From Zavarzinia marina (lineage in GTDB: Bacteria; Pseudomonadota; Alphaproteobacteria; Zavarziniales; Zavarziniaceae), in the NCBI RefSeq assembly GCF_021568905.1, contig NZ_JAKGSB010000002.1, positions 62,001-126,000 of the forward strand: a stretch of 64,000 nt of DNA, given 5' to 3'. Position 1 is the stretch's first letter. Each line of letters starts with the position of its first letter. Under the pieces are notes generated by a model that searched no databases, had not been told where the DNA came from, and saw only the letters and a program-made list of their open reading frames with translations. Made by a program: the position numbers and the translations under genes. Shown here piece after piece: positions 25,800-36,288 of this stretch.

Positions 25800-28700
25800 A
25801 TGACCACGATCACCAAGACGACGCTGACGACGGTCGCCGTCGATCCCGATGCCGTGACCCGCGCCTCCGAGGACGCCGGCGGCACCGAAGCGAACAACTT
25901 CAGCCTCAATCCTTCGATCTCGGAAGATGGGCGCTATGTCGCCTTCGAGAGTTCCGCCTCCAATCTGGTCGCCGGCGACACCAACGGCAATGCCGACGTT
26001 TTCCTGAAGGATCTCGAGACCGGCGCCATGACCCGGTTGTCCACGAATGCCCTCGGCGTCGAGGGCAATTACTATAGCGAAGCCCCCTCGATTTCGCCTG
26101 ACGGGCGCTTCGTCGCCTTCGCCAGCTACGCCGACAATCTGGTCGCCGGCGATACCAATGGCGCCAAGGATATCTTCCTGCGGGATCTGCTGACCGACAC
26201 GATCACCCGCGTTTCCACGGACGCCGGCGGATCGGAAGGCGATGGCGACAGTTCCGCCGCCGCCGTCTCGTCGAACGGACAGTTCGTCGCCTTCCTGAGC
26301 GATGCCGCCAATCTCGTCGCCGGCGACACCAACGGCAAGCGCGATGCCTTCGTGAAGGATCTCTCGACCGGCACCGTCACCCGCGTCTCGACCGACAGCA
26401 GCGGGGCGGAAGCGGACAACAGCAGCTATTACGCGCTTTCGATCTCGGCGACCGGGCGCTACGTCGCCTTCAACAGCTATGCCTCCAACCTGGTCGCCGG
26501 CGACACCAACGGCGAATACGACATCTTCGTGAAGGATCTGGACACCGGCACCACCACCCGCGTCTCCACCGACGGCAGCGGGGCCGAGGCGAACAGCTAC
26601 AGCTTCAGTCCCTCGATCTCGGCGGACGGGCGCTATGTCGCGTTCGAAAGCTATGCCTCCAACCTGGTCGCGGGCGACACCAACGGCGCTGCCGACATCT
26701 TCGTGAAGGACCTGGTCGCCGGCACCATCACCCGCGTCTCCACCGACGCCGACGGCGTGGAAGGCAACAGCAGCAGCTCCGCGCCCTCGATCTCGGCGGA
26801 TGGTCTGAGCGTCTCCTTCGAGAGCTATGCCTCCAATCTGGTCGCCGGCGACACCAACGGCACCGTCGACGTCTTCGTGAAGAATCTGGCGACCGGCGCC
26901 GTCACCCGCGTCTCCACCGACGCCGGCGGGACCGACGGCGACGACGCCAGCTTCAACAGCGCGATCTCCGCGGACGGGCAGCATGTCGCCTACCGCAGCG
27001 TCGCCACCAATCTCGTCGCCGACGACACCAATGGCACCTACGACATTTTCGTCGCCGACGTTCCGTCGCTGTCGCTCAACCCGGCGGCCGCCGCGAACCG
27101 CGCCTTCCGGCTGGCCGTGGAAACCCCGGACGCGACACTCGTCACCTTCGACTGGGGTGACGGCGACTACGATCACGCCCTGCCGGAATCGGGTATCGCC
27201 AGGGCCGTTCATGGTTACGCCGCCGACGGCGCCTTCACCCTGACCATCACCGCCCAGACGATCGGCGGCGAGGGCGGCGACAGTTCCGAACTGGAATCGG
27301 CGCATCTCGTTTTCGGCTCGACCGCGCTGAACGTCGCCGAAACCCCGGATCTCGACGTCGCCTCCACCGCGAGCGACGGCACCGCGGCGAGCGGCAACAG
27401 CAGCGCGCCCTCGGTCTCCGCCGACGGACGCTATGTCGCCTTCCGCAGCACGGCCGGCAATCTGGTGGCAGGCGACACCAATGGTACCTACGACATCTTC
27501 GTGAAGGATCTGGACACGGGCACCACCAGCCGCGTCTCCACGGACAGCGGCGGGACCGAAGCGAACAGCCTGAGCTTCGACACCTCGATCTCGGCGGACG
27601 GGCGCTACATCGCCTTCTCCAGCTATGCGTCCAACCTGGTCGCCGGCGATACCAACGGCCAGTCCGACGTCTTCGTGAAGGATCTCGACACCGGCGCCAC
27701 CACCCGCGTCTCCACGGACAGCGGCGGGGCGGAGGGCAACGGCCAGGCCGCGGCCCCGGAGATATCGGCGGACGGGCGTTACGTCGCCTTCCGCAGCACG
27801 GCCTCCAATCTCGTCGCCGGCGACACCAACGCTCATTTCGACATCTTCGTGAAGGACCTCGACACCGGCGCCACCACCCGCGTCTCCACGGACAGCGGCG
27901 GGGCGGAAGCGAATGACGACAGCTATGCCTCCACGATTTCGGCCGATGGGCGCTATGTCGTCTTCGAGAGCACGGCATCGAACCTGGTCGCCGGGGCGAC
28001 CAACGGCAACAGGCAGGTCTTCGTGAAGGATCTCGACACCGGCACCACCACGCTCGTGTCCGGCGACGGTGGCGGAACCGAGGGGAACGGCGACAGTTTC
28101 GCCCCGTCGGTCTCGGCCGACGGGCGCCATGTCGCCTTCTACAGCAACGCCTCCAACCTGGTCGCCGACGACACCAACGGCCAGTACGACATCTTCGTGA
28201 AGGACCTGGACACCGGGACCGTCACCCGCGCCTCCACCGCTCTCGGCGGGACCGAGGGAAATGGCGGCAGCTACGGACCCTCTATCTCGTCCGACGGACG
28301 CTATGTCGCCTTCCAGAGCTCGGCTTCCAATCTGGTCGCCGGCGACACCAACAATACCGCCGACGTCTTCCTCAAGGACATCCAGACCGGTGCGATCGCC
28401 CGCATCTCCATTGCCGGCGGCTCGACCCAGTCCACGGGGCTGAGCGGCGCCGCCGCCATTTCGGGCGACGGACAGACTGTCGCCTTCGTGACCAACGACG
28501 GCCTTCTGGACGGTTCGGGTTCGGATGCCACCGACGACGTGCTGATCTGGCACGCCCCGCAGGGCCCGGCGACCACGGCCGGCAGAGATTTCGTGCAGGG
28601 CAGCGCCGACGCCGATACGGTCGCCCTCGGCGACGGCGACGACGAGATCTGGGCCGGAGCCGGCGACGATACGCTGGACGGCGGCGACGGCGACGACATC

Positions 28701-29984
28701 ATCGACGGCGGCGAAGGAGCCGACGCCATGGCCGGCGGTTCGGGGGACGACGTCTTCTATGTCGACGATGCCGGCGACACGGTCGCCGAGTCGGCGGGCG
28801 AAGGTTCGGACAGGATCTTCGCGTCGCGAAGCTACACCCTGCCGGACCATGTGGAAGTCCTGCAGATGACCGGAACCGACATGGCCGACGGCACCGGCAA
28901 TGGCCAGGCCAACACGATCTTCGGCAGTGCCGGCGGCGGCACGCTCTCGGGTCTCGGCGGCAACGACAAGCTCTTCGGCAAGGCCGGGGCGGACACGCTC
29001 GACGGCGGCGACGGCGTGGACGTGTTGAACGGTCGCGGCGGCGGCGACACCATGGCGGGCGGTGCCGGCGGCGACACCTATTACGTCGACGACGCCGGCG
29101 ACACGGTGACCGAGATCGCGGGCCAGGGCACAGACCGCGTCGTCGCCACGATCTCCTTCACCCTCGGCGATTACGTCGAGCAATTGAGCCTGCAGGGCGC
29201 GGGCCTGACCGGCACCGGCAACGATGGCGGCAACCGGATGACTGCGGCCGCCCAAGGCAGCACGCTGAACGGCATGGGCGGCAACGACCGGCTCTACGGC
29301 AAGGCGGGGGTTGATACCCTCGAAGGCGGGGCCGGCATCGACATCCTGAACGGCGGCGCGGGGGCGGACGCCATGACGGGCGGCACCGGCGCCGATCGTT
29401 TCTACGTCGACGACGCCGGCGACACGATCACGGAGAATGCCGGCGAGGGCACGGACCGGGTGATCTCCGACATTTCCTACACCCTGTCCGACAACGTCGA
29501 GAACCTCGATCTCGGCGGCGGCACGGCAGGGCTCGTGGGCACGGGCAACGGCGCCATCAACCGCATGACCGCGAACAATGCCGGGAATACGCTTTCCGGC
29601 CTCGGCAGCAACGACAGGCTCTTCGGTGGCGCCGGCGACGACATCCTGATCGGCGGCGCGGGCACCGACCGCCTGACCGGCTTCGGCGGCGAGGATCTCT
29701 TCGCCTTCGACTCGCTGGACGGCAGCGCGGATCACATCACGGACTGGACCGCGGGCGAGGACCGGATCCGGATCGACAAGGCCGGCTTCGGCCTGGACCC
29801 GGCGGACCCGGTCGGGCTCGTCGTCGCGGACAGCAGCGCCGGGCTCAGCGGCGACACGCTGTTCTACAACACCAACAATGGCGTGATCTATTTCCACGAC
29901 GGCGACACGGACACGCTGACCGCCTTCGCCCGCCTGCTGGATGTTCCCGCGAGCGTCGCGATGAGTGATTTCGTCTTCGTGTGA
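25800..29984 (+). CDS. RTX protein with two TolB-type beta-propellers and a PKD-like linker
   Basis: A 1394-residue protein with no signal peptide. Residues about 35-420 hold seven repeats of about 60 residues ([35 protein letters not shown]). A PKD/Ig-like segment follows (about 422-505, [10 protein letters not shown]). Residues about 520-915 hold six more clear repeats and one degenerate one. Seven plus seven suggests two seven-bladed propellers. Residues about 940-1290 are RTX calcium-binding nonapeptides ([14 protein letters not shown]) alternating with YVDDAGDTV-type segments. The C-terminus ([14 protein letters not shown]) resembles a type I secretion domain. GGGGGGA precedes ATG 25800. 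No type I secretion genes are in the window. Confidence 0.9.
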   Translation: MTTITKTTLTTVAVDPDAVTRASEDAGGTEANNFSLNPSISEDGRYVAFESSASNLVAGDTNGNADVFLKDLETGAMTRLSTNALGVEGNYYSEAPSISPDGRFVAFASYADNLVAGDTNGAKDIFLRDLLTDTITRVSTDAGGSEGDGDSSAAAVSSNGQFVAFLSDAANLVAGDTNGKRDAFVKDLSTGTVTRVSTDSSGAEADNSSYYALSISATGRYVAFNSYASNLVAGDTNGEYDIFVKDLDTGTTTRVSTDGSGAEANSYSFSPSISADGRYVAFESYASNLVAGDTNGAADIFVKDLVAGTITRVSTDADGVEGNSSSSAPSISADGLSVSFESYASNLVAGDTNGTVDVFVKNLATGAVTRVSTDAGGTDGDDASFNSAISADGQHVAYRSVATNLVADDTNGTYDIFVADVPSLSLNPAAAANRAFRLAVETPDATLVTFDWGDGDYDHALPESGIARAVHGYAADGAFTLTITAQTIGGEGGDSSELESAHLVFGSTALNVAETPDLDVASTASDGTAASGNSSAPSVSADGRYVAFRSTAGNLVAGDTNGTYDIFVKDLDTGTTSRVSTDSGGTEANSLSFDTSISADGRYIAFSSYASNLVAGDTNGQSDVFVKDLDTGATTRVSTDSGGAEGNGQAAAPEISADGRYVAFRSTASNLVAGDTNAHFDIFVKDLDTGATTRVSTDSGGAEANDDSYASTISADGRYVVFESTASNLVAGATNGNRQVFVKDLDTGTTTLVSGDGGGTEGNGDSFAPSVSADGRHVAFYSNASNLVADDTNGQYDIFVKDLDTGTVTRASTALGGTEGNGGSYGPSISSDGRYVAFQSSASNLVAGDTNNTADVFLKDIQTGAIARISIAGGSTQSTGLSGAAAISGDGQTVAFVTNDGLLDGSGSDATDDVLIWHAPQGPATTAGRDFVQGSADADTVALGDGDDEIWAGAGDDTLDGGDGDDIIDGGEGADAMAGGSGDDVFYVDDAGDTVAESAGEGSDRIFASRSYTLPDHVEVLQMTGTDMADGTGNGQANTIFGSAGGGTLSGLGGNDKLFGKAGADTLDGGDGVDVLNGRGGGDTMAGGAGGDTYYVDDAGDTVTEIAGQGTDRVVATISFTLGDYVEQLSLQGAGLTGTGNDGGNRMTAAAQGSTLNGMGGNDRLYGKAGVDTLEGGAGIDILNGGAGADAMTGGTGADRFYVDDAGDTITENAGEGTDRVISDISYTLSDNVENLDLGGGTAGLVGTGNGAINRMTANNAGNTLSGLGSNDRLFGGAGDDILIGGAGTDRLTGFGGEDLFAFDSLDGSADHITDWTAGEDRIRIDKAGFGLDPADPVGLVVADSSAGLSGDTLFYNTNNGVIYFHDGDTDTLTAFARLLDVPASVAMSDFVFV
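25946..28370 (+). repeat. about 180-bp imperfect coding repeats (13 clear copies)
   Basis: Each unit encodes one propeller blade with the core NLVAGDTNG. Copies are highly similar at the DNA level, for example GTGAAGGATCTGGACACCGG recurs with few changes, which suggests recent duplication or gene conversion. The array is interrupted at about 27065-27400 by the PKD-like segment. Confidence 0.85.
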
Positions 29985-30007
29985 CGGGGCCGCGGGCCCG
30001 AAAGACG

Positions 30008-30036
30008 AAAGGGCGCCCCGCAAGGCGCCCTTTTTC
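30008..30036. terminator. bidirectional Rho-independent terminator
   Basis: AAAGGGCGCC (30008-30017) pairs with GGCGCCCTTT (30024-30033) around a 6-base loop. T-rich sequence follows on both strands, so it can end both the RTX gene and the minus-strand tRNA. Confidence 0.85.
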
Positions 30037-30044
30037 GTGATTCC

Positions 30045-30121
30045 TGGTAGCGGAGGACGGATTTGAACCGCCGACACGCGGATTATGATTCCGCTGCTCT
30101 AACCAACTGAGCTACTCCGCC
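30045..30121 (-). tRNA. tRNA with CAT anticodon, probably elongator tRNA-Met
   Basis: A 77-base cloverleaf on the minus strand. The acceptor stem begins GGCGGAG and ends CTCCGCT-A-CCA (CCA encoded; G1-U72 wobble). The D arm is AGCTCAGTTGGTTAGAGC, the anticodon stem GCGGA/TCCGC holds loop ATCATAA (anticodon CAT), and the T loop is TTCAAAT. CAT tRNAs can be elongator Met, initiator Met or lysidine-modified Ile2; the acceptor end is not initiator-like, and the anticodon arm resembles alphaproteobacterial elongator Met. Confidence 0.88.
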
Positions 30122-30183
30122 CCAAGAGGCTGCGCGGCGCATCGCCGCGAGGCCGCTCGTATAGGCGACCTCGGGGGGGGATG

Positions 30184-31344
30184 TCAAGCACTGCCGCGCC
30201 GGATCCAGCCGCCGCCGAGGACGCGGTCCGGCAGGGCGGCGTCGTAGAGGACGCAGGCCTGACCGGGGGCGATGCCGTATTCCGGTTCGTCCAGAATCAC
30301 GGTGGCGCCGGTGCCGCCCTCCGGACGGAGCGCGGCCGGCATGGGGGCGCGGGCTGAGCGGATTCGGGCGAGCGTCGGGACGGCGGTCGCGGCATCGCCT
30401 GGGCCGAGCCAATTGAGGTCCGAGACGGCGATTTCGCGCCGCGCCAGCGCCTCCTTCGGCCCGACGACGACGCGCCGCGTCTCCGGTTCCAGGCGGACGA
30501 CATAGAGGGGGGCGTTGTCGGGCATGGCGCCGCCGCCTATGCCGAGGCCCTTCCGCTGGCCGACCGTATAGGAAATCACGCCCTGATGGCGGCCGAGCAC
30601 GCGGCCTTCCATATCGACGATCTCCCCCGGATCGGCGGCGCCGGGGCGCAGCTTCTCGACCACCGAGGCGTATTTGCCGGACGGCACGAAGCAGATGTCC
30701 TGGCTGTCGGGCTTGTCCGCGACCTGAAGGCCGAAATGGGCGGCGAGTGCGCGCACCGCCGGCTTTTCCAGACCGCCCAGGGGAAAGCGCAGGAAATCCA
30801 GCTCCGCCCGCGTGGTGGCGAAGAGGAAATAGCTCTGGTCCCGGTTGGGATCGCGGCCCCGATGCAGTTCGGGGCCCGTGGGCGTCGTCACCCGGCGCAC
30901 GTAATGCCCGGTCGCCATGGCGGCGGCGCCGAGATCGCGGGCGGCGCCCAGAAGATCGCGGAACTTCACCGTCTGATTGCAGCGCACGCAGGGCACCGGG
31001 GTTTCGCCCGCCAGATAGGCGTCGACGAAGGGATCGATCACGTTCTCGCGGAACGCCTGCTCGTAATCGAGCACGAAATGGGGAATGCCGATCGTCTCGG
31101 CCACGCGGCGCGCGTCGCGGATGTCGAGCCCGGCGCAGCAAGCGCCCTTGCGCCCGGCGGCGGCGCCCTGGTCGTAGAGCTGGAGCGTGATGCCGACCAC
31201 GTCATAGCCGCGCGCCTGCATCAGGGCGGCCGTCACCGATGAATCGACACCGCCCGACATGGCGACGACGATCCGCGATCCCGGCGGCAGGTCGTCCGCC
31301 GGATCGGGCCGCAGCAGGGCTTCGATATCCATGGTCTCGGTCAT
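30184..31344 (-). CDS. mnmA: tRNA-specific 2-thiouridylase MnmA
   Basis: A 386-residue enzyme that thiolates U34 of Lys, Glu and Gln tRNAs. The PP-loop is [15 protein letters not shown]. The catalytic Cys of [13 protein letters not shown] and the second Cys in [13 protein letters not shown] are both present, as is the [19 protein letters not shown] region. ATG 31344 was chosen because 47 upstream codons are unlike the family; the N-terminus still carries about 20 residues before the PP-loop. It lies 62 bp downstream-side of the CAT tRNA on the same strand. Confidence 0.95.
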   Translation of the reverse strand: MTETMDIEALLRPDPADDLPPGSRIVVAMSGGVDSSVTAALMQARGYDVVGITLQLYDQGAAAGRKGACCAGLDIRDARRVAETIGIPHFVLDYEQAFRENVIDPFVDAYLAGETPVPCVRCNQTVKFRDLLGAARDLGAAAMATGHYVRRVTTPTGPELHRGRDPNRDQSYFLFATTRAELDFLRFPLGGLEKPAVRALAAHFGLQVADKPDSQDICFVPSGKYASVVEKLRPGAADPGEIVDMEGRVLGRHQGVISYTVGQRKGLGIGGGAMPDNAPLYVVRLEPETRRVVVGPKEALARREIAVSDLNWLGPGDAATAVPTLARIRSARAPMPAALRPEGGTGATVILDEPEYGIAPGQACVLYDAALPDRVLGGGWIRRGSA

Positions 31345-31451
31345 GGGCGGACCATAAGCGGCCCGGCAAGAAGGGACAAGCGACGGGAAGGAATTGCCGG
31401 GTTGCAGCCGCCCCGCCCCCCGGAAAGCGCCGGAAACCGGGGCTTCCGTCC

Positions 31452-31467
31452 TTGGCCCGATCCTTGC
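31452..31467 (+). promoter_or_regulatory. sigma54 promoter for fliK-flgD
   Basis: TTGGCCCGATCCTTGC matches TTGGCACR-N4-TTGC with correct spacing and one mismatch (A to C). Predicted start about 31479, 22 bases before fliK. Sigma54 control of hook genes is known in Caulobacter-type flagellar hierarchies. Confidence 0.7.
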
Positions 31468-31500
31468 GACGAGAGACGCGACCAATATCGGACTTCGCCC

Positions 31501-32670
31501 ATGGACGCCGCCAGCCTTCTCATCCCCGCCTCGCCCGCCGCCACCCCCGCGCCTGCCCGCAACACCCCGGCCGGCGCGGAAGAGACGGATTTCGCGGCGA
31601 CGCTGGACCGCGCCATGGCGGGCGAAGGACCCCGGGCTGACGCGGAAGCCGCCCCGACAGGGGAAGCGGCGCAGGACGACACGTCACCCGAAACGCCCCC
31701 GCAAGCGACCGAAAGCGCCGGGACCGTCGACGCGGCCCGCGCGCCCGAAGCCGGCGAAACGGCCGACGCCGGGCGCCCGGATCAAACCGCCGGGGACGCG
31801 CCAGCCGACGCGGCGAATGCCGAAAGCGCGGAACAGCGCCCGGCCGATCCCGCGATTTCCATGGCGGCACTGATGGCCGGCCTCGCGGCGCCGGCCCGGG
31901 CCGCGCCCCCGCAACCCGATGCGGCGGACGAAACCTCGGACATCGCTCCCGTCGAAGCCGAAGACGCCCTCGAGGCGGCGGGCAAGGCCGCCGCGCGCGG
32001 CGCCGCCGAAAGTGCCGCCACGCCGCCCGAGGCACTGGCCGAAGATGCTGCCGGCGACGGTACCACCGACGACGGCTCCCCCGCACCCGGCGCGGATGGT
32101 CCCGACCTCGCCGCCGGCGCCGATGCCCCGCGCGCCGATGCCGGCGTGAGCGCGGCTCAAACGACGACACGCCTGGCGGAAGGCCCGGTGGTGGTGGCGC
32201 CGGCGCAGGCGGCACCGCCGCCGCCCGTGCCGCTCGAGCCGGAGGCGCTGGGCCTCGCCATCGCGCGCCATGCCGCCGACGGCATGGACGTCTTCGAGAT
32301 CAGCCTGACGCCGGACGATCTGGGCCGGGTCGACGTCCGCCTCGAGTTCGGGGAGGACGGCCGCGTCGCCGCCCATGTCTATGCCGACCGGCCGGAGACG
32401 CTGGCCATGCTGCAGCGTGACCGGGGCGATCTGGCCCGCGCGTTGGCCGGCCAGGGCGTGAATGCCGATGCCTCCAATCTGACCTTTTCGCTTCGCGGCG
32501 ACGAACAGGGCGCCCGCAACTTCGCCGGCGGCGACGGTGGCGCAGGCCAGCGCGACGGCGGCCGTCGCGGCCAGGGCCGGGGCCGGGGCGCCGCCGCCTT
32601 CGCCGCGACCGAAGCCGCCGCCGCCCGCCCCGCCTTCACCCGCAGCCGCGCCATCGACATCGCCGTCTGA
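31501..32670 (+). CDS. fliK: flagellar hook-length control protein FliK
   Basis: A 389-residue protein. The first about 235 residues are Ala/Glu/Asp/Pro rich and low complexity, as in FliK rulers. The conserved C-terminal domain follows ([44 protein letters not shown]), which switches the export apparatus from hook to filament substrates. A Gly/Arg-rich tail closes the protein. ATG 31501 lacks a clear ribosome site. It sits 18 bp before flgD. Confidence 0.88.
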   Translation: MDAASLLIPASPAATPAPARNTPAGAEETDFAATLDRAMAGEGPRADAEAAPTGEAAQDDTSPETPPQATESAGTVDAARAPEAGETADAGRPDQTAGDAPADAANAESAEQRPADPAISMAALMAGLAAPARAAPPQPDAADETSDIAPVEAEDALEAAGKAAARGAAESAATPPEALAEDAAGDGTTDDGSPAPGADGPDLAAGADAPRADAGVSAAQTTTRLAEGPVVVAPAQAAPPPPVPLEPEALGLAIARHAADGMDVFEISLTPDDLGRVDVRLEFGEDGRVAAHVYADRPETLAMLQRDRGDLARALAGQGVNADASNLTFSLRGDEQGARNFAGGDGGAGQRDGGRRGQGRGRGAAAFAATEAAAARPAFTRSRAIDIAV

Positions 32671-32688
32671 CGACCCGAGGAAGAGACC

Positions 32689-33351
32689 ATGACCTCCGTT
32701 TCCGCCACCTCCGGCACCACGGCCAGCGCCACCGCCGCCGCCTCGACCTCGCTGGCCAAGAATTTCGACACGTTCCTCACCCTGCTGACCACGCAGTTGC
32801 AGAACCAGGACCCGCTGGATCCGATGGATTCCAACGAATTCACCGCCCAGCTGGTGCAGTTCACCCAGGTCGAGCAGTCGATCAACACCAACAAGACGCT
32901 GGAAACCATGCTCTCGACCCTGCAAGGCGCGACGGTGACCAATGCCGTTGCCTATATCGGCAAGGAGGTGACGGTGGATACGCCGACCGCCGGTTTCGAC
33001 GGCGAGACGCCGGTGACCTGGACCTATGGCACCGACGACACGGCGGTCGGCACCGTGCTCTCGATCCTGGATTCGAGCGGCAAGGTGATCGCCAATGTGA
33101 CCGGCGCCAGCGGCGAGGGACCGACCGAATACACCTGGGACGGCAGCGACGCCAATGGCGACACGGTCGCCGCCGGGCGCTACACGCTCCGCGTCACGGC
33201 GCTCGACAAGGACGGCAAGGCCGTGAGCACCGACGTCGGCACGATCTCGACCGTGACCGGAGTCGAGAACGCGGACGGCGAGGTCACACTGATCACCGGC
33301 AACGGCAACGTCGCGCTCGACGCCGTCACCGGCATCTACGGCGGGGCCTGA
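32689..33351 (+). CDS. flgD: flagellar hook assembly protein FlgD
   Basis: A 220-residue hook cap scaffold. The N-terminal conserved block FDTFLTLLTTQLQNQDPLDPMDSNEFTAQLVQFTQVEQ (about 26-63) is diagnostic. The C-terminal part contains a FlgD Ig-like region (EYTWDGSDANGDTVAAGRYTLRVTA). It caps the growing hook during FlgE assembly outside the cell. GAGGAAGAG lies upstream of ATG 32689. FlgE is not adjacent. Confidence 0.95.
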   Translation: MTSVSATSGTTASATAAASTSLAKNFDTFLTLLTTQLQNQDPLDPMDSNEFTAQLVQFTQVEQSINTNKTLETMLSTLQGATVTNAVAYIGKEVTVDTPTAGFDGETPVTWTYGTDDTAVGTVLSILDSSGKVIANVTGASGEGPTEYTWDGSDANGDTVAAGRYTLRVTALDKDGKAVSTDVGTISTVTGVENADGEVTLITGNGNVALDAVTGIYGGA

Positions 33352-33401
33352 ACCCCGCGCAACCGGGGGCTGACGGGCCGCACGGGGGCGACCGGATTGG
33401 T

Positions 33402-33418
33402 TTTAGGGGCTGTTAACC
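33402..33418 (+). promoter_or_regulatory. CtrA-like binding box upstream of sciP
   Basis: TTTAGGGGCTGTTAACC fits the CtrA consensus TTAA-N7-TTAA(C) with a single mismatch in the first half and exact 7-base spacing. It lies 50 bases before the sciP GTG. In Caulobacter sciP is CtrA-activated. Confidence 0.55.
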
Positions 33419-33467
33419 CTCGGGGCGCTACAGTCCCTCCGACCCCAATCCGGTGGCAGGAGAGAGA

Positions 33468-33752
33468 GTGAACCAGCGCAGCCCCATACACGAACTGGCG
33501 GATGGCCTGATCGGGCCCGACGGCCGTGGTCTGCGCCTCGAGGACCTGCCGCCGCCGGATACCAAGCGCTGGGTGATCCGCCGCAAGGCCATGGTCGTGG
33601 CGGCCGTGCGCGGCGGCCTGATCACGCTGGAGGAAGCCTGCGCGCGCTATTCCCTCTCGGTCGAGGAATTCCTGTCCTGGCAGCGGGCGATCGAAAGCCA
33701 TGGCCTGCCGGGCCTGCGCGCCACCCGCGTGCAGCTCTACCGCGACCTCTGA
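33468..33752 (+). CDS. sciP: SciP family (DUF1153) cell-cycle transcription regulator
   Basis: A 94-residue protein. The core PPPDTKRWVIRRKAMVVAAVRGGLITLEEACARYSLSVEEFLSWQ is the helix-turn-helix region of SciP/DUF1153, which in Caulobacter binds CtrA and represses its targets in G1. The GTG start at 33468 has AGGAGA five bases upstream, better than the other in-frame GTG at 33453. It lies after fliK-flgD and 16 bp before a convergent methyltransferase gene. Confidence 0.9.
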   Translation: MNQRSPIHELADGLIGPDGRGLRLEDLPPPDTKRWVIRRKAMVVAAVRGGLITLEEACARYSLSVEEFLSWQRAIESHGLPGLRATRVQLYRDL

Positions 33753-33768
33753 CCCCGCTCCCGCCGCG

Positions 33769-34386
33769 TCAGGCCGTCGCGACGCCCCAGTAGTTATAGC
33801 CGGCGATGCGCGGCGTACCGGGCAGATACATGGATTCCAGCTTCTCGACGGTGAAGCCGGCCGCCTGCAGCAGGTCGGGAATCCGCCGGTGCAGGTTGCA
33901 GCCGCCGAACATCGGCTTCCACATCGGATTGATGCGGCCCTGCCATTTCTTCACGCCGTGGTCCGGCGCCTCGCCGTGCTCGCAGAACAGCAGCTTGCCG
34001 CCCGGCTTCAGCACGCGGCGCATGCCTTCGAGCGCCATCACCGGATCGGGAATGGTGCACAGGCTGTAGGTCACCACCACCGTGTCGACCGCATGATCGT
34101 CGAGCGGGATGCGTTCGCCGGGCAGGCCGATGAATTCGACCGGAAAGCCCAGCCCCTCCGCCCGCTTGCCGGCGATCTTCCACGACTTCACCGAAGGATC
34201 GAGGCCGATCAGCTTCGTCACCTTCTTCGCGTCGTAGAACGGCAGGTTGAGCCCCGTGCCGATGCCGATTTCCAGCACCACACCCTCGGCCTGCGGGACC
34301 ACCTTGCCGCGTTGGTAGCGGATCGGCTTCATGCCGCAGGCAAAATTGATGATATGCGGCACGACGTGCCGCTCATAGACGCCCAT
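33769..34386 (-). CDS. class I SAM-dependent methyltransferase
   Basis: A 205-residue protein with the SAM motif VVLEIGIGTGLNLPFY, the acidic strand end GLDPS and the post-loop TYSLCTIPDP. MRRVLKPGGKLLFCEHG follows, as in Methyltransf_11 members related to phospholipid or quinone methyltransferases. It ends EKLESMYLPGTPRIAGYNYWG, a tail seen in small bacterial lipid/metabolite methyltransferases. The substrate is not predictable. It starts 22 bp after the DUF2794 gene on the same strand. Confidence 0.88.
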   Translation of the reverse strand: MGVYERHVVPHIINFACGMKPIRYQRGKVVPQAEGVVLEIGIGTGLNLPFYDAKKVTKLIGLDPSVKSWKIAGKRAEGLGFPVEFIGLPGERIPLDDHAVDTVVVTYSLCTIPDPVMALEGMRRVLKPGGKLLFCEHGEAPDHGVKKWQGRINPMWKPMFGGCNLHRRIPDLLQAAGFTVEKLESMYLPGTPRIAGYNYWGVATA

Positions 34387-34408
34387 CGCGCCCTCTCCCC
34401 TGGAAATT

Positions 34409-34822
34409 TCAGTCGGCCTCGACGAGCTTCAAGAGCTTTCTTTCGAGCACCGACAATACATTGGCCAACTCGTGGCCGCGCTTCAAGACCCGACCGTCCG
34501 CGCCGAGCACGGCGAAGGCGCCTTGCTTGCGCGCCAGCGCCGGCCGCTTCTCGATCCGGTAGAGCGGCTGTTCGGACGTCCGGCGGTGAACGGCGAAGAT
34601 CGCCGCCTCCGCCCCGTCGGCCATCGCATAGTCGCGCCATTCGCCGGCCGCCACCATGCGGCCGTAGAGGCGGAGGATGAGATCGAGTTCGCGGCGATCG
34701 AAGAAGATCCGGCGGGGCGGTTGGGAAGCGGCGCCCCCCCTGTCCTTGCCCCTGTCCTTGGTGGGCCCATCTTCCTTGGCGGGACCATTGTTCGGCAACC
34801 AGGCGATCACCCCCTGATCCAT
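34409..34822 (-). CDS. DUF2794 family protein
   Basis: A 137-residue protein of unknown function. The recognisable core is IFFDRRELDLILRLYGRMVAAGEWRDYAM, with EAAIFAVHRRTSEQPLYRIEKRPALARKQGAFAVLGADGRVLKRG after it. The N-terminal 40 residues are Lys/Gly/Pro rich and probably disordered. ATG 34822 has AGGGGGCAG upstream; a GTG at 34846 is an alternative. The family is largely alphaproteobacterial. Confidence 0.8.
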   Translation of the reverse strand: MDQGVIAWLPNNGPAKEDGPTKDRGKDRGGAASQPPRRIFFDRRELDLILRLYGRMVAAGEWRDYAMADGAEAAIFAVHRRTSEQPLYRIEKRPALARKQGAFAVLGADGRVLKRGHELANVLSVLERKLLKLVEAD

Positions 34823-34956
34823 GCGCTTCTGCCCCCTGATCGTCACGCTTCCTTCATCTTCATGCCTGCCATCCGGGGGTACAAGCGAAAATGGCTGTCC
34901 CGCGATTTTCGCAGATTGACTTGGGAAAGCGGATGGATAATGTCGCCGGCGGGTCA

Positions 34957-34995
34957 CGTCCCCCCACCGGGACGCTGCTTATCTGGAAGGATAAG
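34957..34995 (+). ncRNA. serC RNA motif (putative cis-regulatory leader)
   Basis: Two adjacent hairpins just before serC: CGTCCC-CCCACC-GGGACG (34957-34974) and CTTATC-TGGAAG-GATAAG (34978-34995). The second loop presents the likely ribosome-binding GGAAG, seven bases before ATG 35002. Layout and position match the alphaproteobacterial serC motif as I recall it; an Rfam covariance search would settle it. It could gate translation of serC. Confidence 0.65.
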
Positions 34996-35001
34996 TCAAA
35001 C

Positions 35002-36168
<1,167 letters not shown>

Positions 36169-36191
36169 TCACTTCCCACACATACAGCGTC

Positions 36192-36263
36192 GCCCCGGCG
36201 AAGGCCGGGGCCCTCATCCGCTTCCACACTCTTCTCCCAACCAGATCCCGGCTTTCGCCGGGA
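36192..36263. repeat. pair of REP-like palindromes between serC and serA
   Basis: Palindrome 1 at 36192-36211 (GCCCCGGCGAAGGCCGGGGC) and palindrome 2 at 36246-36263 (TCCCGGCTTTCGCCGGGA), the latter followed by TGACGA. A related element occurs at 38319-38343. Such imperfect CCGGC-TTCG/GAAG-GCCGG palindromes are dispersed in alphaproteobacterial genomes. Confidence 0.75.
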
Positions 36264-36288
36264 TGACGAGCTACCTCAAGGTGCCCCC

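Noticed and set aside
25946-28370. Regular repeats resembling a CRISPR or satellite
   Set aside because: Period of about 180 bp, in frame, encoding propeller blades; no spacer structure.
25452-30077. A 1541-codon open frame on the minus strand opposite the RTX gene
   Set aside because: It mirrors the repetitive GC-rich coding strand, has no domain logic, and runs through the tRNA; it is an antisense shadow.
33352-33380. Terminator after flgD (CCCCG/CGGGG)
   Set aside because: Only a 5-bp stem and no T-run.
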